Shown one piece after another: positions 52,216 to 61,380 of a stretch of DNA of 64,000 nt (position 1 is the first letter of the stretch; every line of letters starts with the position of its first letter). Position numbers and translations under genes: made by a program. A model generated the notes under the pieces. The model ran no database searches and was not told the DNA's origin. It saw only the letters and a list, made by a program, of their open reading frames with translations. Origin of the DNA: Paenibacillus sp. G2S3 (lineage in GTDB: Bacteria; Bacillota; Bacilli; Paenibacillales; Paenibacillaceae); assembly GCF_030123105.1 (NCBI RefSeq), contig NZ_CP126095.1:3286001-3350000 (forward strand). The letters are read 5' to 3'.

Positions 52216-53306
52216 GATGTTACTTTCCCCTTTCGTTGAGCCAAGCTGATCAGCCCTGCAATAATTACAGAAAAAGCGAGTACCCCCCATAAAGAAAAGG
52301 GAAGTACATAGTGAGCTAACATACTCAGAAAAAATTGATCACTAAATGGTATGGCTGTAAACATTACAATAGCTAAAGAAATGCTTCCAAGAACCCACAT
52401 TTTCACTTTTTTACTTTGAATTTGGAGTATATCGAGAATAAGAAACATGGTTAGGGAAATTCTCAGAAAAGCACCACTAAACCATTGATAAACGCTAAAA
52501 AAGTCTAGATGCTCAATGTATCGTCCAATTGTCAGTAATCTCCATTCTTCATATGCGGGAAATCTGAGTTTATTAGCCTCATCCGGACCAAATTCAACAA
52601 TTGCACCTATAACAGGTCCCATGGTTAGTCCTAAGATAATCAGGATCATGATCATAAACGATAGATATGACAATCGTGATTTGATGTGGTGTTGCATAAA
52701 GAAAAGCATGATGAGCTCAACAAAACCTGCTCCTACGTACACTGACCCGTTCCAAACGGGCTGCATACCGTGCTCAAGAATTGGCCTTAACAAGGAATAA
52801 TCTTTATGCGTTGTGTTTGAGATCATTATAAAAAAACCCAATATAACAACAAATGGCAACAAAATACTAGCGGTATTAGCAAGAGAATGAATACCTAAAT
52901 AAGCATTTATTACAGAAATCAAAAGCAATATGAAAGTAAGGACCAGTATAGGCGTCTCTGGAGAGAAGGTCAGATGCACCCAGTAGACAGTGTCCCTAGT
53001 AGTAAGCGTGCATAAGGCAAGTAAATATACACATGCGATTACTGCAAGAATACGACTCACGATAGGAGGGTAAGCTTTTGCCAGCCAAGCGAAAAGATGC
53101 TGCTTTTTGATTTTGGTAGTACTAATGTGCAGGATAAAGATCCAGACTAGCGCACATGCCCCAGCAAGCAGTACTGAAATCCATGCGTCACGTTTTGCCG
53201 CATCCAATAAGATAGGTATGATAATGACATGATTTAGAAGGCCTGTACTCAGCATAATAATCATGATGGATTGAATAAACGTAATATTTGTTTTGATTTT
53301 CCTCAT
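52212..53306 (-). CDS. gerB: Spore germination permease subunit GerB
   Basis: The 364-residue protein has ten hydrophobic segments of the APC-type germination permease family, which holds the germinant-binding site. It is the first gene of the operon; the usual order is A-B-C. AGGAGG directly abuts the ATG at 53306 with no spacer, which is unusual and may lower translation or mean that a non-ATG start a few codons later is used. Confidence 0.9.
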   Translation of the reverse strand: MRKIKTNITFIQSIMIIMLSTGLLNHVIIIPILLDAAKRDAWISVLLAGACALVWIFILHISTTKIKKQHLFAWLAKAYPPIVSRILAVIACVYLLALCTLTTRDTVYWVHLTFSPETPILVLTFILLLISVINAYLGIHSLANTASILLPFVVILGFFIMISNTTHKDYSLLRPILEHGMQPVWNGSVYVGAGFVELIMLFFMQHHIKSRLSYLSFMIMILIILGLTMGPVIGAIVEFGPDEANKLRFPAYEEWRLLTIGRYIEHLDFFSVYQWFSGAFLRISLTMFLILDILQIQSKKVKMWVLGSISLAIVMFTAIPFSDQFFLSMLAHYVLPFSLWGVLAFSVIIAGLISLAQRKGKVTS

Positions 53307-53338
53307 CCTCCTAAATAAACCGAACCCACCGTCTACCT

Positions 53339-53369
53339 TATAATGCCATTCTTGGAGAAGATTTATTCT
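53339..53369 (-). promoter_or_regulatory. Candidate forespore (sigma-G-like) promoter of gerBAC
   Basis: On the minus strand, AGAATA lies 18 bases before CATTATA, close to the sigma-F/G pattern (TGHATA, CATNNTA). It ends 33 bases upstream of the gerB start, right for a transcription start. Germination receptors are known to be sigma-G controlled. Called by eye. Confidence 0.45.
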
Positions 53370-53389
53370 AGAGAATTGAGTAGGGGGAA

Positions 53390-53423
53390 AACGTAAAGAG
53401 CCGTGCGGATGTCCGCACGGCTC
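53390..53423 (-). terminator. Terminator of the second importer operon
   Basis: GAGCCGTGCGGA pairs with TCCGCACGGCTC over a tiny loop; on the minus strand it is followed by TTTACGTTTTCCC. It lies just after the lipoprotein stop at 53433. Confidence 0.85.
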
Positions 53424-53432
53424 AGAGTGTTT

Positions 53433-55184
53433 TTATTTACTACTCCATAAGGCAACACGATCCTGCACGTATTTGGTGTAACCTTTCTCCATTTTTTCTA
53501 CGCCGGCTTTCTCCAAAGCTGCCAAGTAGTCATCCCAAATTTTATCGAAATCTGCTGGTTTGGCAAGAATGGCTTCCGGAATACGTTTCCATGTAATATC
53601 TCTCATTTTGTTGCCTAGAATGGTGACCTCATCTTCACCTGGAATCGCGATATTCCATGCTGCACCATAGGCTTTTTCAGTGAATTCTTCTTCTTTCGGG
53701 AATAGATCCTTCCAAGTGGTTGCCTTGTAGGCTGCTAGAGTTTCTTTCTCGACATCGCTATACCCGAGTACAAGCTGTTCCGGGAAGTTTTTAGTGTAAT
53801 AATTACCACTAGCATCCTTAGCGCCGTCTCCGTAATGAACCATCATATTCCAGTAGAAGCCGATTCCTGTTTCCTTGGTGAAGGCTGTATTGTCATTGTT
53901 GATGCGTTCTTGTACATCTGCTGGAACGACCCGTTTGCCGTTCTCCACCACATAATGCTTACCTTCAATTCCCCAGTTGTTCAAGATTTGTCCTTCGTCA
54001 GAAGCGAGGAAATCCAGGAACTTAATTGTACGAATTGGGTCCGGATTTGTGCTGGAAATCGAGATGCCATAACCGCCCATGAAGCCGGTAGGCCAGAAGC
54101 TAGTTTCCTTGTATTCTTTCGTTAATGTTACCGGATAATGACCATAAGTTTGATCGAACTTTCCTGCCGTCTTTAACGCCTGCTGAGCATCATTGTAGTC
54201 CCAATCCTGGTCAATCAGGCCTAGAACCCGTCCAGTTGCTACTTTAGCTTTGTATTGGTCATACTTTTGCACAAAGCTCTCTTTATCGAGCAATCCGATG
54301 TCATTCATATGATTCAGCCAGCGGAAATACTCTTTCTCCTCCGGACGACGGAAGTGGTAAATTGCCTCATGGGTCTCTTGATCAACATAATATTCTCCAT
54401 CATCCGAACCACCTGTCGTAGCAACAGCAGGGTTAGTGACAGAAATGTACATATGCCAATCATCCGCGTTCAGGGAGACTCCAATGTTCTTATTGCCGTT
54501 TTCATCAGTTGGATGTTTCTCAAGATAGGCTTTAATTACATTCTCATAATCGGTGACTGTTCTGATTTCAGGGTATCCGGCTTCCTTCAAGACACGATGT
54601 TGAAGCTCAAAACCGCCGCCAGCCACAAATTTCTTTTCATCAACTGCGGCCCAGGTCGGAATGGCATAAATCGATTGGTCATCATTCGTATATTTTGCCC
54701 GAGCAAGGTTGTCGCCGAGTACACGTTTAATATTAGGAGCATACTTGTCGATTAATTCAGTTAGATCGATGACTGCTCCAGCGTCTACAAGTTTACCGAT
54801 ATCCGCTTTGGCGGAGATGATATCCGGATAATCACCACCTGCAGCGATCAAGGCGATTTTTTGTTGTGGATCACCTACCGCAAATTCCGCATCGAGTGTG
54901 ACGCCTGTTTTCTCTGTAATCACTTTGCTGATGTCGTCTTTCATATTGTTCCAGTTCGGATTTGGATCTTCTGCGAAGAAGGAGAGTGTCAACGGGCTTA
55001 AATCTTCGGCTTGTGCAGTTGCTTCCGCGGTAGCCTCTGCAGTGGCACTAACTTCATTAGTAGATTTAGATTTTTCGTTGTTATCTGCTGTTTTGTTGCT
55101 TGATCCGCTACAACCTGCCAGCACACTGATTAGTAAAGTAAAGACCATCAACATCACATGTGATTTTACTGACTTTCTTGTCAT
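53433..55184 (-). CDS. Sugar ABC transporter substrate-binding lipoprotein (LplA type)
   Basis: The 583-residue protein is a large family 1 solute-binding protein of the LplA/YtcQ kind. Its lipobox VLAGC (C25) is followed by a charged tether containing the short repeat ATAEATAEATAQAE. The binding domain starts near residue 65. It belongs with the two permeases upstream on the same strand. The ligand is not evident; family members bind complex oligosaccharides. AGGGAGGG precedes the ATG. Confidence 0.9.
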   Translation of the reverse strand: MTRKSVKSHVMLMVFTLLISVLAGCSGSSNKTADNNEKSKSTNEVSATAEATAEATAQAEDLSPLTLSFFAEDPNPNWNNMKDDISKVITEKTGVTLDAEFAVGDPQQKIALIAAGGDYPDIISAKADIGKLVDAGAVIDLTELIDKYAPNIKRVLGDNLARAKYTNDDQSIYAIPTWAAVDEKKFVAGGGFELQHRVLKEAGYPEIRTVTDYENVIKAYLEKHPTDENGNKNIGVSLNADDWHMYISVTNPAVATTGGSDDGEYYVDQETHEAIYHFRRPEEKEYFRWLNHMNDIGLLDKESFVQKYDQYKAKVATGRVLGLIDQDWDYNDAQQALKTAGKFDQTYGHYPVTLTKEYKETSFWPTGFMGGYGISISSTNPDPIRTIKFLDFLASDEGQILNNWGIEGKHYVVENGKRVVPADVQERINNDNTAFTKETGIGFYWNMMVHYGDGAKDASGNYYTKNFPEQLVLGYSDVEKETLAAYKATTWKDLFPKEEEFTEKAYGAAWNIAIPGEDEVTILGNKMRDITWKRIPEAILAKPADFDKIWDDYLAALEKAGVEKMEKGYTKYVQDRVALWSSK

Positions 55185-55261
55185 GAATAGAAACCCTCCC
55201 TTTTTCTGGTCAAAAAAATGTATTGTGTATACAGGCTAAGCCTGCTGATACCATAAGCGTA

Positions 55262-56164
55262 CTAGCTCTTTACTGAACCCAAAGTCATCCCTTTAACAAA
55301 GTAGCGCTGCAAAAATGGATAGACGATAAGAATAGGCACTGTGACTACGATCGTGATTGCCATTTTGACTGATTCCGGAGAAATTTGTGCCATAACCTCC
55401 GTCATATTGCGACCTCGGAAATTGTCCGCATTAGTTGTCGTACTCTGTATGACCTTCATTAGCTCGAACTGTAGGGTAGTCAACGCATCCTTGGAACCAT
55501 TGTAGAGATAAGTATCCAGCCATGAATTCCATTGGCCAACGGCTAAGAAGAGAGCGATGGTGGCTAGCGCAGGTTTGGTCAGCGGAAGAATAACCCGCCA
55601 ATAAATTGTGAAGTCATTAGCCCCGTCCAGCTTAGCGGATTCCTGCAGCGCATAGGGCAAGCCATCGATAAAGGAACGGATGACAAATACATTAAATGCG
55701 CTGACGAGACCAGGGAGAACATACACACTAAAGGTTCCTATCATATGAAGATCTTTGATTAAGATGTAGCCAGGGATGAGACCACCCGAGACATACATTG
55801 TAAGCGCGAGAAATGTAGAGACGAACTTTCGGGCTTGGAAGTCTACCCGACTCAGAGTGAAAGCTAACATGGAGGCACTGACCAACCCAAGAATCGTGCC
55901 TACCACCGTACGCAAGATCGAGATTTTGAGTCCGGTCATCAGACCAGAATAGGCAAAGATCGTCTCATAGTTCTTAAAAGTGAAGACGCGAGGATATATC
56001 GTAATTCCACCCTTAATGCTGTCTGTGGAGTCGTTAAAGGAAATTGCCAACACATTCAGAAAAGGGTATAGCGTAACTATGGTCACTACAGTGATCGCAA
56101 TGTAGACTACCAGATCGAAGATGCGGTCCGACCATGACACGGTGGCCAGTTTTTTACTTAGCAT
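55262..56164 (-). CDS. Sugar ABC transporter permease (LplC/YtcP type)
   Basis: The 300-residue protein has six membrane helices and the EAA-like loop ESAKLDGANDFTIYWRVILP. TAGGAGG precedes the ATG, which lies 9 bases after the stop of the partner permease, so the two are coupled. It ends MTLGSVKS, the family's usual C terminus. Confidence 0.92.
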   Translation of the reverse strand: MLSKKLATVSWSDRIFDLVVYIAITVVTIVTLYPFLNVLAISFNDSTDSIKGGITIYPRVFTFKNYETIFAYSGLMTGLKISILRTVVGTILGLVSASMLAFTLSRVDFQARKFVSTFLALTMYVSGGLIPGYILIKDLHMIGTFSVYVLPGLVSAFNVFVIRSFIDGLPYALQESAKLDGANDFTIYWRVILPLTKPALATIALFLAVGQWNSWLDTYLYNGSKDALTTLQFELMKVIQSTTTNADNFRGRNMTEVMAQISPESVKMAITIVVTVPILIVYPFLQRYFVKGMTLGSVKS

Positions 56165-56173
56165 AAGGGCCTC

Positions 56174-57130
56174 CTATATGATGCTTTCCTTTGTTATTTT
56201 TTTGAATATCCCGTTGGCGACAAACAGCAGAATCACACTCACCACAGAATTGAAGATATTAATGGCCGTACCGAAGGAGAATCGACCCATGCCCAGACCA
56301 TAGTTGAGCGCATACAGATCCAGTGTCTGAGAGTAATCGCGCACCAGGTTGTTGCCGAGCAGGAACTGCTTCTCAAACCCAATACTAATTAAATGCCCGA
56401 TGGAAATGATGAGCAGAATAATGATCGTTGTCTGGATACCTGGAAGTGTAATGTTTCGCACTTGCTGCAAGCGACTTGCACCATCTACCCGCGCTGCTTC
56501 ATAAAGCTCTGGTCCAATGCCTGAGATGGCTGCAAGATAAATGATGGTGTTCCACCCGGTTTCCTTCCAAACATCCGAAGCCGTGACGATTCCCCAGAAT
56601 AAATGACCTTTAGCCATAAATTGAATAGGTTCACTGATTAGATGAAGACCCAGCAGCAGGTCGTTTACCGCACCGTTATCGGTAGAGAGCATTTTGGTAA
56701 TAATCCCGGCAGCTACCACCCAAGATACAAAGTGGGGGAGATAGGAGACTGTCTGCACAAACCGTTTTAGAAACTGCAGCCGCAACTCGTTCAGAAGGAT
56801 GGCAAATAGGATGGGAATGATGAATCCGGCCAATAGGCCCATGATGCTCATAGCGAGCGTATTGCGAAGTGCATTGAAGAATTGATCATCCTGAATAAGC
56901 TCTCTGAAGTACTGCAAGCCGACCCATTTCTGCTCGAAAAAGGATTTCCCGGGCTTGTATTTCTGAAATGCCATCGTCCATCCCCATAAAGGCAAATAAT
57001 TGAATACAAATGCCCAGAGCACAAATGGAAAGGCCATCATATAGAGGTATTTTTGCTGTAAGAAAGTTGGCCAAAAGCGTGAGGTTGACTTCTTCGGCTC
57101 CGGCTGAGCTTTTGAGGTAATCGCTTTCAT
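56174..57130 (-). CDS. Sugar ABC transporter permease (LplB type)
   Basis: The 318-residue protein has six membrane helices, the typical N-terminal PLWGWTMAFQKYKPGKSF region, and the EAA loop EAARVDGASRLQQVRNITLP. GAAGGAGG precedes the ATG. It is the first transporter gene after the response regulator, with a 126-base gap that probably holds a promoter. No ATPase gene is present. Confidence 0.92.
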   Translation of the reverse strand: MKAITSKAQPEPKKSTSRFWPTFLQQKYLYMMAFPFVLWAFVFNYLPLWGWTMAFQKYKPGKSFFEQKWVGLQYFRELIQDDQFFNALRNTLAMSIMGLLAGFIIPILFAILLNELRLQFLKRFVQTVSYLPHFVSWVVAAGIITKMLSTDNGAVNDLLLGLHLISEPIQFMAKGHLFWGIVTASDVWKETGWNTIIYLAAISGIGPELYEAARVDGASRLQQVRNITLPGIQTTIIILLIISIGHLISIGFEKQFLLGNNLVRDYSQTLDLYALNYGLGMGRFSFGTAINIFNSVVSVILLFVANGIFKKITKESII

Positions 57131-57256
57131 TTATGTCCCTCCTTCGATATGCCATAATCATAATCTAATGAAAGTGAAGGAAACACCCGAATATTTTATA
57201 TAAAAAACAGGGGGGAATCCGTCATTTTCGTAAGCGTTCTCTGAAAAAATGTGAAA

Positions 57257-58816
57257 TTAAATCAAGTTCTTTCTGCGGTAGTCGGAGGGAGAGACGCCTT
57301 CAAGCTTCTTGAATTTTTCACGGAAATAATCAACATCGTTGAAGCCAACTTCGTTTGCGGCCTGATGGATTTTGTAGCCTTGAATTAATAGTTCCTTGGC
57401 CTTTTCCATGCGGACTTTATCCAGATAACTGTTAAAGGAATACCCCGTGCTGTTCTTAAAAAGCTTCCCCAGATAAGCGCTACTGTAACTGAATACATCC
57501 GCAAGCGTGTCAAGCTTAAGATTCTCATTATAATGTCGATGGATGAGGTCCAGCATCCGTTTTAGGAAGACCTCCATATCGTCCCGGGCAATACCTTTTG
57601 CATAATACTCCAGAAGAGTGGCGGTATACCGCTGCAATTGAGGCAGAGAAGTATGTTTATAGATTTGTTCAATTTGCTCATCCATGTCGCTGTGAAAAGG
57701 ACTCAGCTCCTTATATTGAAGAGAGAGTTTGTTTAGTAGATGAGAAACGATACGCACGTAACGCGATTTCATGGCCATCTCGGAATAATCGGCGGTAATC
57801 ATAAGTTCTCCAGTTTCTTGAATCAGGGTGAAGAGTAACGCACTACTGCCGGTATCCATACAAAAAAACATCCGTTCCACAACGGACTCCAGCCTGTGCT
57901 CTATTTCCTCTGGACTAACTGTCAGCCCTTTCTTTATTTTCATGGAATCCGGTCCAATCATCCCTGGTTCGTCGTAGAAGAAATGCTCCTTCATCCTTGT
58001 CAGCGCCGATAGATGGGAGACTGAGATATCCTCCAGAGTGTTCACCAGATCACCTGCGGTGATGATACATTCAAGTCCATGTTCAAATACTACTTCCTGT
58101 ATATTCTGGACCATTAATTTACGTACAAGTTCTTTCTGAAATGAGGGCTGCAGCAAAACTCCCAAATAAGAATCTAGCAAGAATACTATGCCCCAGCCAT
58201 GTTCTTCAAAGCTATTTGTAAGTCTTGTCTTTATGACCGTTGAAGGTCCGTGGTCTGAATTGTCCTGCAGTAGCAGCCGAATTAGGACCACCTGATAGGA
58301 ATCCCAAAGGAGTCCTGCTTCGTGTATGGTTACCTCCATTATTGGTAGAGTCTGCATGCTTCGGTCCATTAGCAAGGATTGAACCAGCATTTCCCGGCTC
58401 CATTCCTTAACTGCGGCCTGTTTCTTATGATGGGCAATACGCGTATGCAGCTCAATGGACAGATTTTCTAAGTATAACCGCAATTCATCTTCATCCACCG
58501 GCTTGAGCAGATAGTTATCAATACCAAAAGTTATCGCACGCTTGGCATAGCTGAAATCAGCATAACCACTGAGGATAATGATATGCATTTCCAGATCGAG
58601 TGCTCTCAGCTCTTCAACAAGCTCTAGACCATCTCTACCGGGCATGCGGATATCTACGATCATTAAATCAGGGGAGTAAAGTTCATATTTATGCTTTGCC
58701 TCTAAGGCGTTCGCCGCTGAATCAACTACCTGATATCCTAGACTCTCCCAGTCTAGCAGAGCAACAAGTCCTTCACGGATCGCCAGCTCATCATCGACAA
58801 TCAACACGCTATACAT
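57257..58816 (-). CDS. YesN-type response regulator with AraC output domain
   Basis: The 519-residue protein has a receiver domain (D8/D9, phospho-acceptor D55 in IVDIRMPG, conserved Lys in YLLKPVDEDE), a middle region and a C-terminal AraC pair ending VSPSDYRRKN. I chose the ATG at 58816 with AAGGAG 9 bases upstream; an in-frame GTG at 58825 overlaps that SD. It overlaps the end of the kinase gene by 8 bases. It probably activates the LplABC-type importer downstream. Confidence 0.92.
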   Translation of the reverse strand: MYSVLIVDDELAIREGLVALLDWESLGYQVVDSAANALEAKHKYELYSPDLMIVDIRMPGRDGLELVEELRALDLEMHIIILSGYADFSYAKRAITFGIDNYLLKPVDEDELRLYLENLSIELHTRIAHHKKQAAVKEWSREMLVQSLLMDRSMQTLPIMEVTIHEAGLLWDSYQVVLIRLLLQDNSDHGPSTVIKTRLTNSFEEHGWGIVFLLDSYLGVLLQPSFQKELVRKLMVQNIQEVVFEHGLECIITAGDLVNTLEDISVSHLSALTRMKEHFFYDEPGMIGPDSMKIKKGLTVSPEEIEHRLESVVERMFFCMDTGSSALLFTLIQETGELMITADYSEMAMKSRYVRIVSHLLNKLSLQYKELSPFHSDMDEQIEQIYKHTSLPQLQRYTATLLEYYAKGIARDDMEVFLKRMLDLIHRHYNENLKLDTLADVFSYSSAYLGKLFKNSTGYSFNSYLDKVRMEKAKELLIQGYKIHQAANEVGFNDVDYFREKFKKLEGVSPSDYRRKNLI

Positions 58817-60596
58817 ATGAATCACTCCTTAATGGAATTGCAAAGCTGATTTGCGTTCCAAATCCGATTTGACTTGTTAAGGTTAGCCCAAATTGCGGGC
58901 CGTAGGTCAGCTGGAGCCGTAAATGAATATTGCGCATTCCAATATTATTAGTTTCATAGTCATCATTGTTCTCCAGCATTTGCCTAATTTCTTGTATTCG
59001 CTCTTTTGAGATACCGGTTCCATTGTCAGATACCTGAACCTTTAGATAATGGTCTTCTAAGCGGATTTCTACACGGACCATGCCGCCTTCTATTCGATTC
59101 TCCAGTCCGTGGATAACACAATTCTCTACCAGAGGTTGAATAATCAAAGGAGGAATTTGAAAAGGATTCGCCTTTGGGTCCACATGAAGCTCATACGTGA
59201 GTCTGTCATCATAGCGGAATTTTTGGATGACTAGATAACAGCTTACGGTTTCAAGCTCACTTTGCAGACTGATCATCCCATTGCCAACCTCAAGGTTTTT
59301 ACGCATCATTTTTCCTAGTAGTCGAACGACTTGAGAAATATCCGCTTGTCCCCTAACAAGGGCTTTCATTCGGATTGATTCCAGGGCGTTGAAGAGAAAG
59401 TGGGGATTGATCTGGCTGGCCATCATCTTGAATTTGATTTCATTTTGCTTAAGCTGAATCGCATTTTTTTGTCGATTGGATTCTTGAACCTCACTCATTA
59501 GTTCATTAATGTTCCGTACCATATGATTGAATTGTCTGGCGAGCTGACCGATTTCATCCTTACCGTCAATAACAAGCGTGGCCCCTAAATTACCTGAAGC
59601 GACCTTAGAAATATGCTTGCTAAGATGGAGTATCCTTCCAGTGAGTAGTCGCGAGACATAATAAATTAAGAGAATAGCCATAAACAATGCCGAAAGAACT
59701 ACAATTGAAGCAACGAAAATAATTCGGTTGGGCTCATCGACAATGCTTGCAACTGAAAATATAGAGATGATACGCAGGCTGTTCAAGCTTCCACCTGGCT
59801 GCCAGTGATCGATCACCATTTTGAAAGGTTTACCGTCAATGGTTACATCGTGGGGACCTTGCCCTGTAGCAGATAAGGTTGTGAGGTCAATGTTCGTCAG
59901 TGATTTATCTTGTGTATCTACACGATTGGAGGCGACAATATTGTCGTTCTCATCCATAATAAGCGTTTCAAAGGATTCCTGATTAAGGATAGCATTGAGC
60001 TTATTCGTATTCACATTCACAACTAGTACCCCTGTGGTTCTCTCTTTTAAAAAATTGACCTTTCGGATTAGACTTAGATAATAACGTCCATTACGGTTGT
60101 CCCGAATATAATTCCAGCACACCAGCCCCTTTTGTGTGAGCGCAGTTTGGTACCATTGCTCCTGCGTAACATTCTCACTCGTCTGTAGAAACTCCCAGTT
60201 GTCTAGAATCGTTGGATTATCAATATACAAGCGGATGCTGGAAACTTCGTTGTACAGTCGGACAAAATCACGGAAATCAGGATAATTCCAGTAAGCTTCC
60301 ACAACATCATAGACAGACTCATAACGATGATTGGCAACCTCTTCAAGTCGGCTGTCATTTGATAGGCGGTAAGCGATGTCGATCGGAACGTTAAGCATTT
60401 CGCCAGTCCGTTTCTTCACCCGATCCACGTTGGCGGTAATCTGCTCCAGCGCATTAGCCATTGCCATATTCCGTAGTTCATTAGTGAGGAACAGCCCTAC
60501 AATTAAGACTGGAATCAGAACAACACAGCCAAATGACAGAAACAACTTCGTTCTGAGTTTAAGATTATTCATTAGGGTGATGATGCGAGCATACAC
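58809..60596 (-). CDS. YesM-type sensor histidine kinase
   Basis: The 595-residue protein has two membrane helices (about 18-38 and 292-315) around an extracellular Cache-like sensor, a HAMP region, the box QINPHFLFNALESIRM and an ATPase domain with VSDNGTGI and NIGMRNIHLRL. The start is GTG at 60596 with GGAGGTGG 9 bases upstream. It is first in a unit with YesN and precedes the importer. A perfect cre match lies 28 bases upstream. Confidence 0.92.
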   Translation of the reverse strand: MYARIITLMNNLKLRTKLFLSFGCVVLIPVLIVGLFLTNELRNMAMANALEQITANVDRVKKRTGEMLNVPIDIAYRLSNDSRLEEVANHRYESVYDVVEAYWNYPDFRDFVRLYNEVSSIRLYIDNPTILDNWEFLQTSENVTQEQWYQTALTQKGLVCWNYIRDNRNGRYYLSLIRKVNFLKERTTGVLVVNVNTNKLNAILNQESFETLIMDENDNIVASNRVDTQDKSLTNIDLTTLSATGQGPHDVTIDGKPFKMVIDHWQPGGSLNSLRIISIFSVASIVDEPNRIIFVASIVVLSALFMAILLIYYVSRLLTGRILHLSKHISKVASGNLGATLVIDGKDEIGQLARQFNHMVRNINELMSEVQESNRQKNAIQLKQNEIKFKMMASQINPHFLFNALESIRMKALVRGQADISQVVRLLGKMMRKNLEVGNGMISLQSELETVSCYLVIQKFRYDDRLTYELHVDPKANPFQIPPLIIQPLVENCVIHGLENRIEGGMVRVEIRLEDHYLKVQVSDNGTGISKERIQEIRQMLENNDDYETNNIGMRNIHLRLQLTYGPQFGLTLTSQIGFGTQISFAIPLRSDSYV

Positions 60597-60623
60597 GAAT
60601 AAGGGCCACCTCCAGTAATGGAA

Positions 60624-60637
60624 TGTTAACGCTTACA
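60624..60637 (-). promoter_or_regulatory. Perfect cre match upstream of the second YesM-YesN unit
   Basis: On the minus strand TGTAAGCGTTAACA matches the cre consensus at all 14 positions. It is 28 bases from the kinase start, overlapping the expected promoter, so CcpA repression is likely. Confidence 0.6.
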
Positions 60638-60890
60638 TAAAAGTATATCGTTAAACGAACTTCCATTATATGTGATCATTTAGGGATTTATTGTCTTCTA
60701 TTATGGAGTTTTGGGAAGGGGGGATTTTAAATAAAAATCTACTATTGAGTAAGCCTTACGCTTCGCTCATTCATAGAAGGAATTGTTCGAGATTTTGATA
60801 AGTGGAAATGGAATGAAGCGGGAAGGGGAAGAAGTTTTGTCTTTTAAGCCAAGACTCCATTTCGTAGACAATGATAAAAAGATCTAGCCA

Positions 60891-60935
60891 ATAAGCAGCT
60901 TCCGGTACTCTACCGAAAGCTGCTTATTTATTTTC
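60891..60935 (+). terminator. Orphan Rho-independent terminator
   Basis: ATAAGCAGCTTCCGGTA pairs with TACCGAAAGCTGCTTAT (one mismatch) around a 3-base loop, followed by TTATTTTCG. No intact plus-strand gene precedes it; a short open stretch ending at 60887 may be the remains of one, or it may end a small RNA. Confidence 0.75.
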
Positions 60936-61026
60936 GTTTATTTCCAACTACAAAAGATCTAAACTTTTCACGATATAAGCTTTAGTTTATGCATATGAAA
61001 AAATTAAGACAATGATAGAATCTAAT

Positions 61027-61040
61027 TGTTTCCGCTTACA
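61027..61040 (-). promoter_or_regulatory. cre-like site upstream of the CBM remnant
   Basis: On the minus strand TGTAAGCGGAAACA matches the cre consensus at 13 of 14 positions. It lies about 95 bases before the remnant's ATG, where a catabolite-repressed enzyme gene would carry it. Confidence 0.45.
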
Positions 61041-61133
61041 TTATTAAATATGGAATAAAAAAGAGGTTATTCAAACAGGTTGCACAGCATCTTAGTAAGA
61101 CTAGTTGCAGTATAACCAAGAGGAGGAAAGCAA

Positions 61134-61277
61134 ATGAAACACTTCGGAGGAAGCAGTCCCGCCGTTTATACGCTAAACAATGTCATTCATGGAACCGGAA
61201 ATCAAGAGATCCAGCTCGTGGTAACAGCCGATAACGGAACATGGGATGCATACCTTGATTATCTGGAAATCCAGTGA
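61134..61277 (+). pseudogene. 47-codon remnant of a secreted enzyme's carbohydrate-binding module
   Basis: The frame encodes a 47-residue peptide ending VVTADNGTWDAYLDYLEIQ, which resembles the last strands of a CBM6/35-type module. An intact ribosome site (AAGAGGAGGAAAG) and an upstream cre-like site remain, but no signal peptide or catalytic domain. I infer an internal deletion that joined the first codons to the end of the gene. A functional small peptide is less likely. Confidence 0.6.
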
Positions 61278-61330
61278 AAATCCTCAATACGAAGAAATAG
61301 AGTCTGACCGCTTAATTTAGAGGGGAAATC

Positions 61331-61367
61331 AAAAAGCAACCCGCCAGCCATGACTGGTGGGTTGCTT
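61331..61367 (-). terminator. Rho-independent terminator of araR
   Basis: On the minus strand AGCAACCCACCAG pairs with CTGGCGGGTTGCT (one G-T pair) and is followed by TTTTTGATTTCC, 14 bases after the araR stop. Confidence 0.88.
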
Positions 61368-61380
61368 GACTTGTTACAAC

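Larger units (their letters stand above)
60597..61133. other. Degenerate intergenic region with cre sites and an orphan terminator
   Basis: This 537-base stretch between the kinase (minus) and a CBM remnant (plus) contains a cre site (60624-60637), a possible 36-codon C-terminal coding remnant (60777-60887, ending FVDNDKKI), a terminator (60891-60935) and a cre-like site (61027-61040). No complete gene is visible; it reads as leftovers of lost genes. Confidence 0.55.

Noticed and set aside
54255..54755. 166-codon plus-strand frame opposite the LplA-type lipoprotein gene
   Set aside because: It is antisense to a clear solute-binding protein gene, with no ribosome site or recognisable domain.
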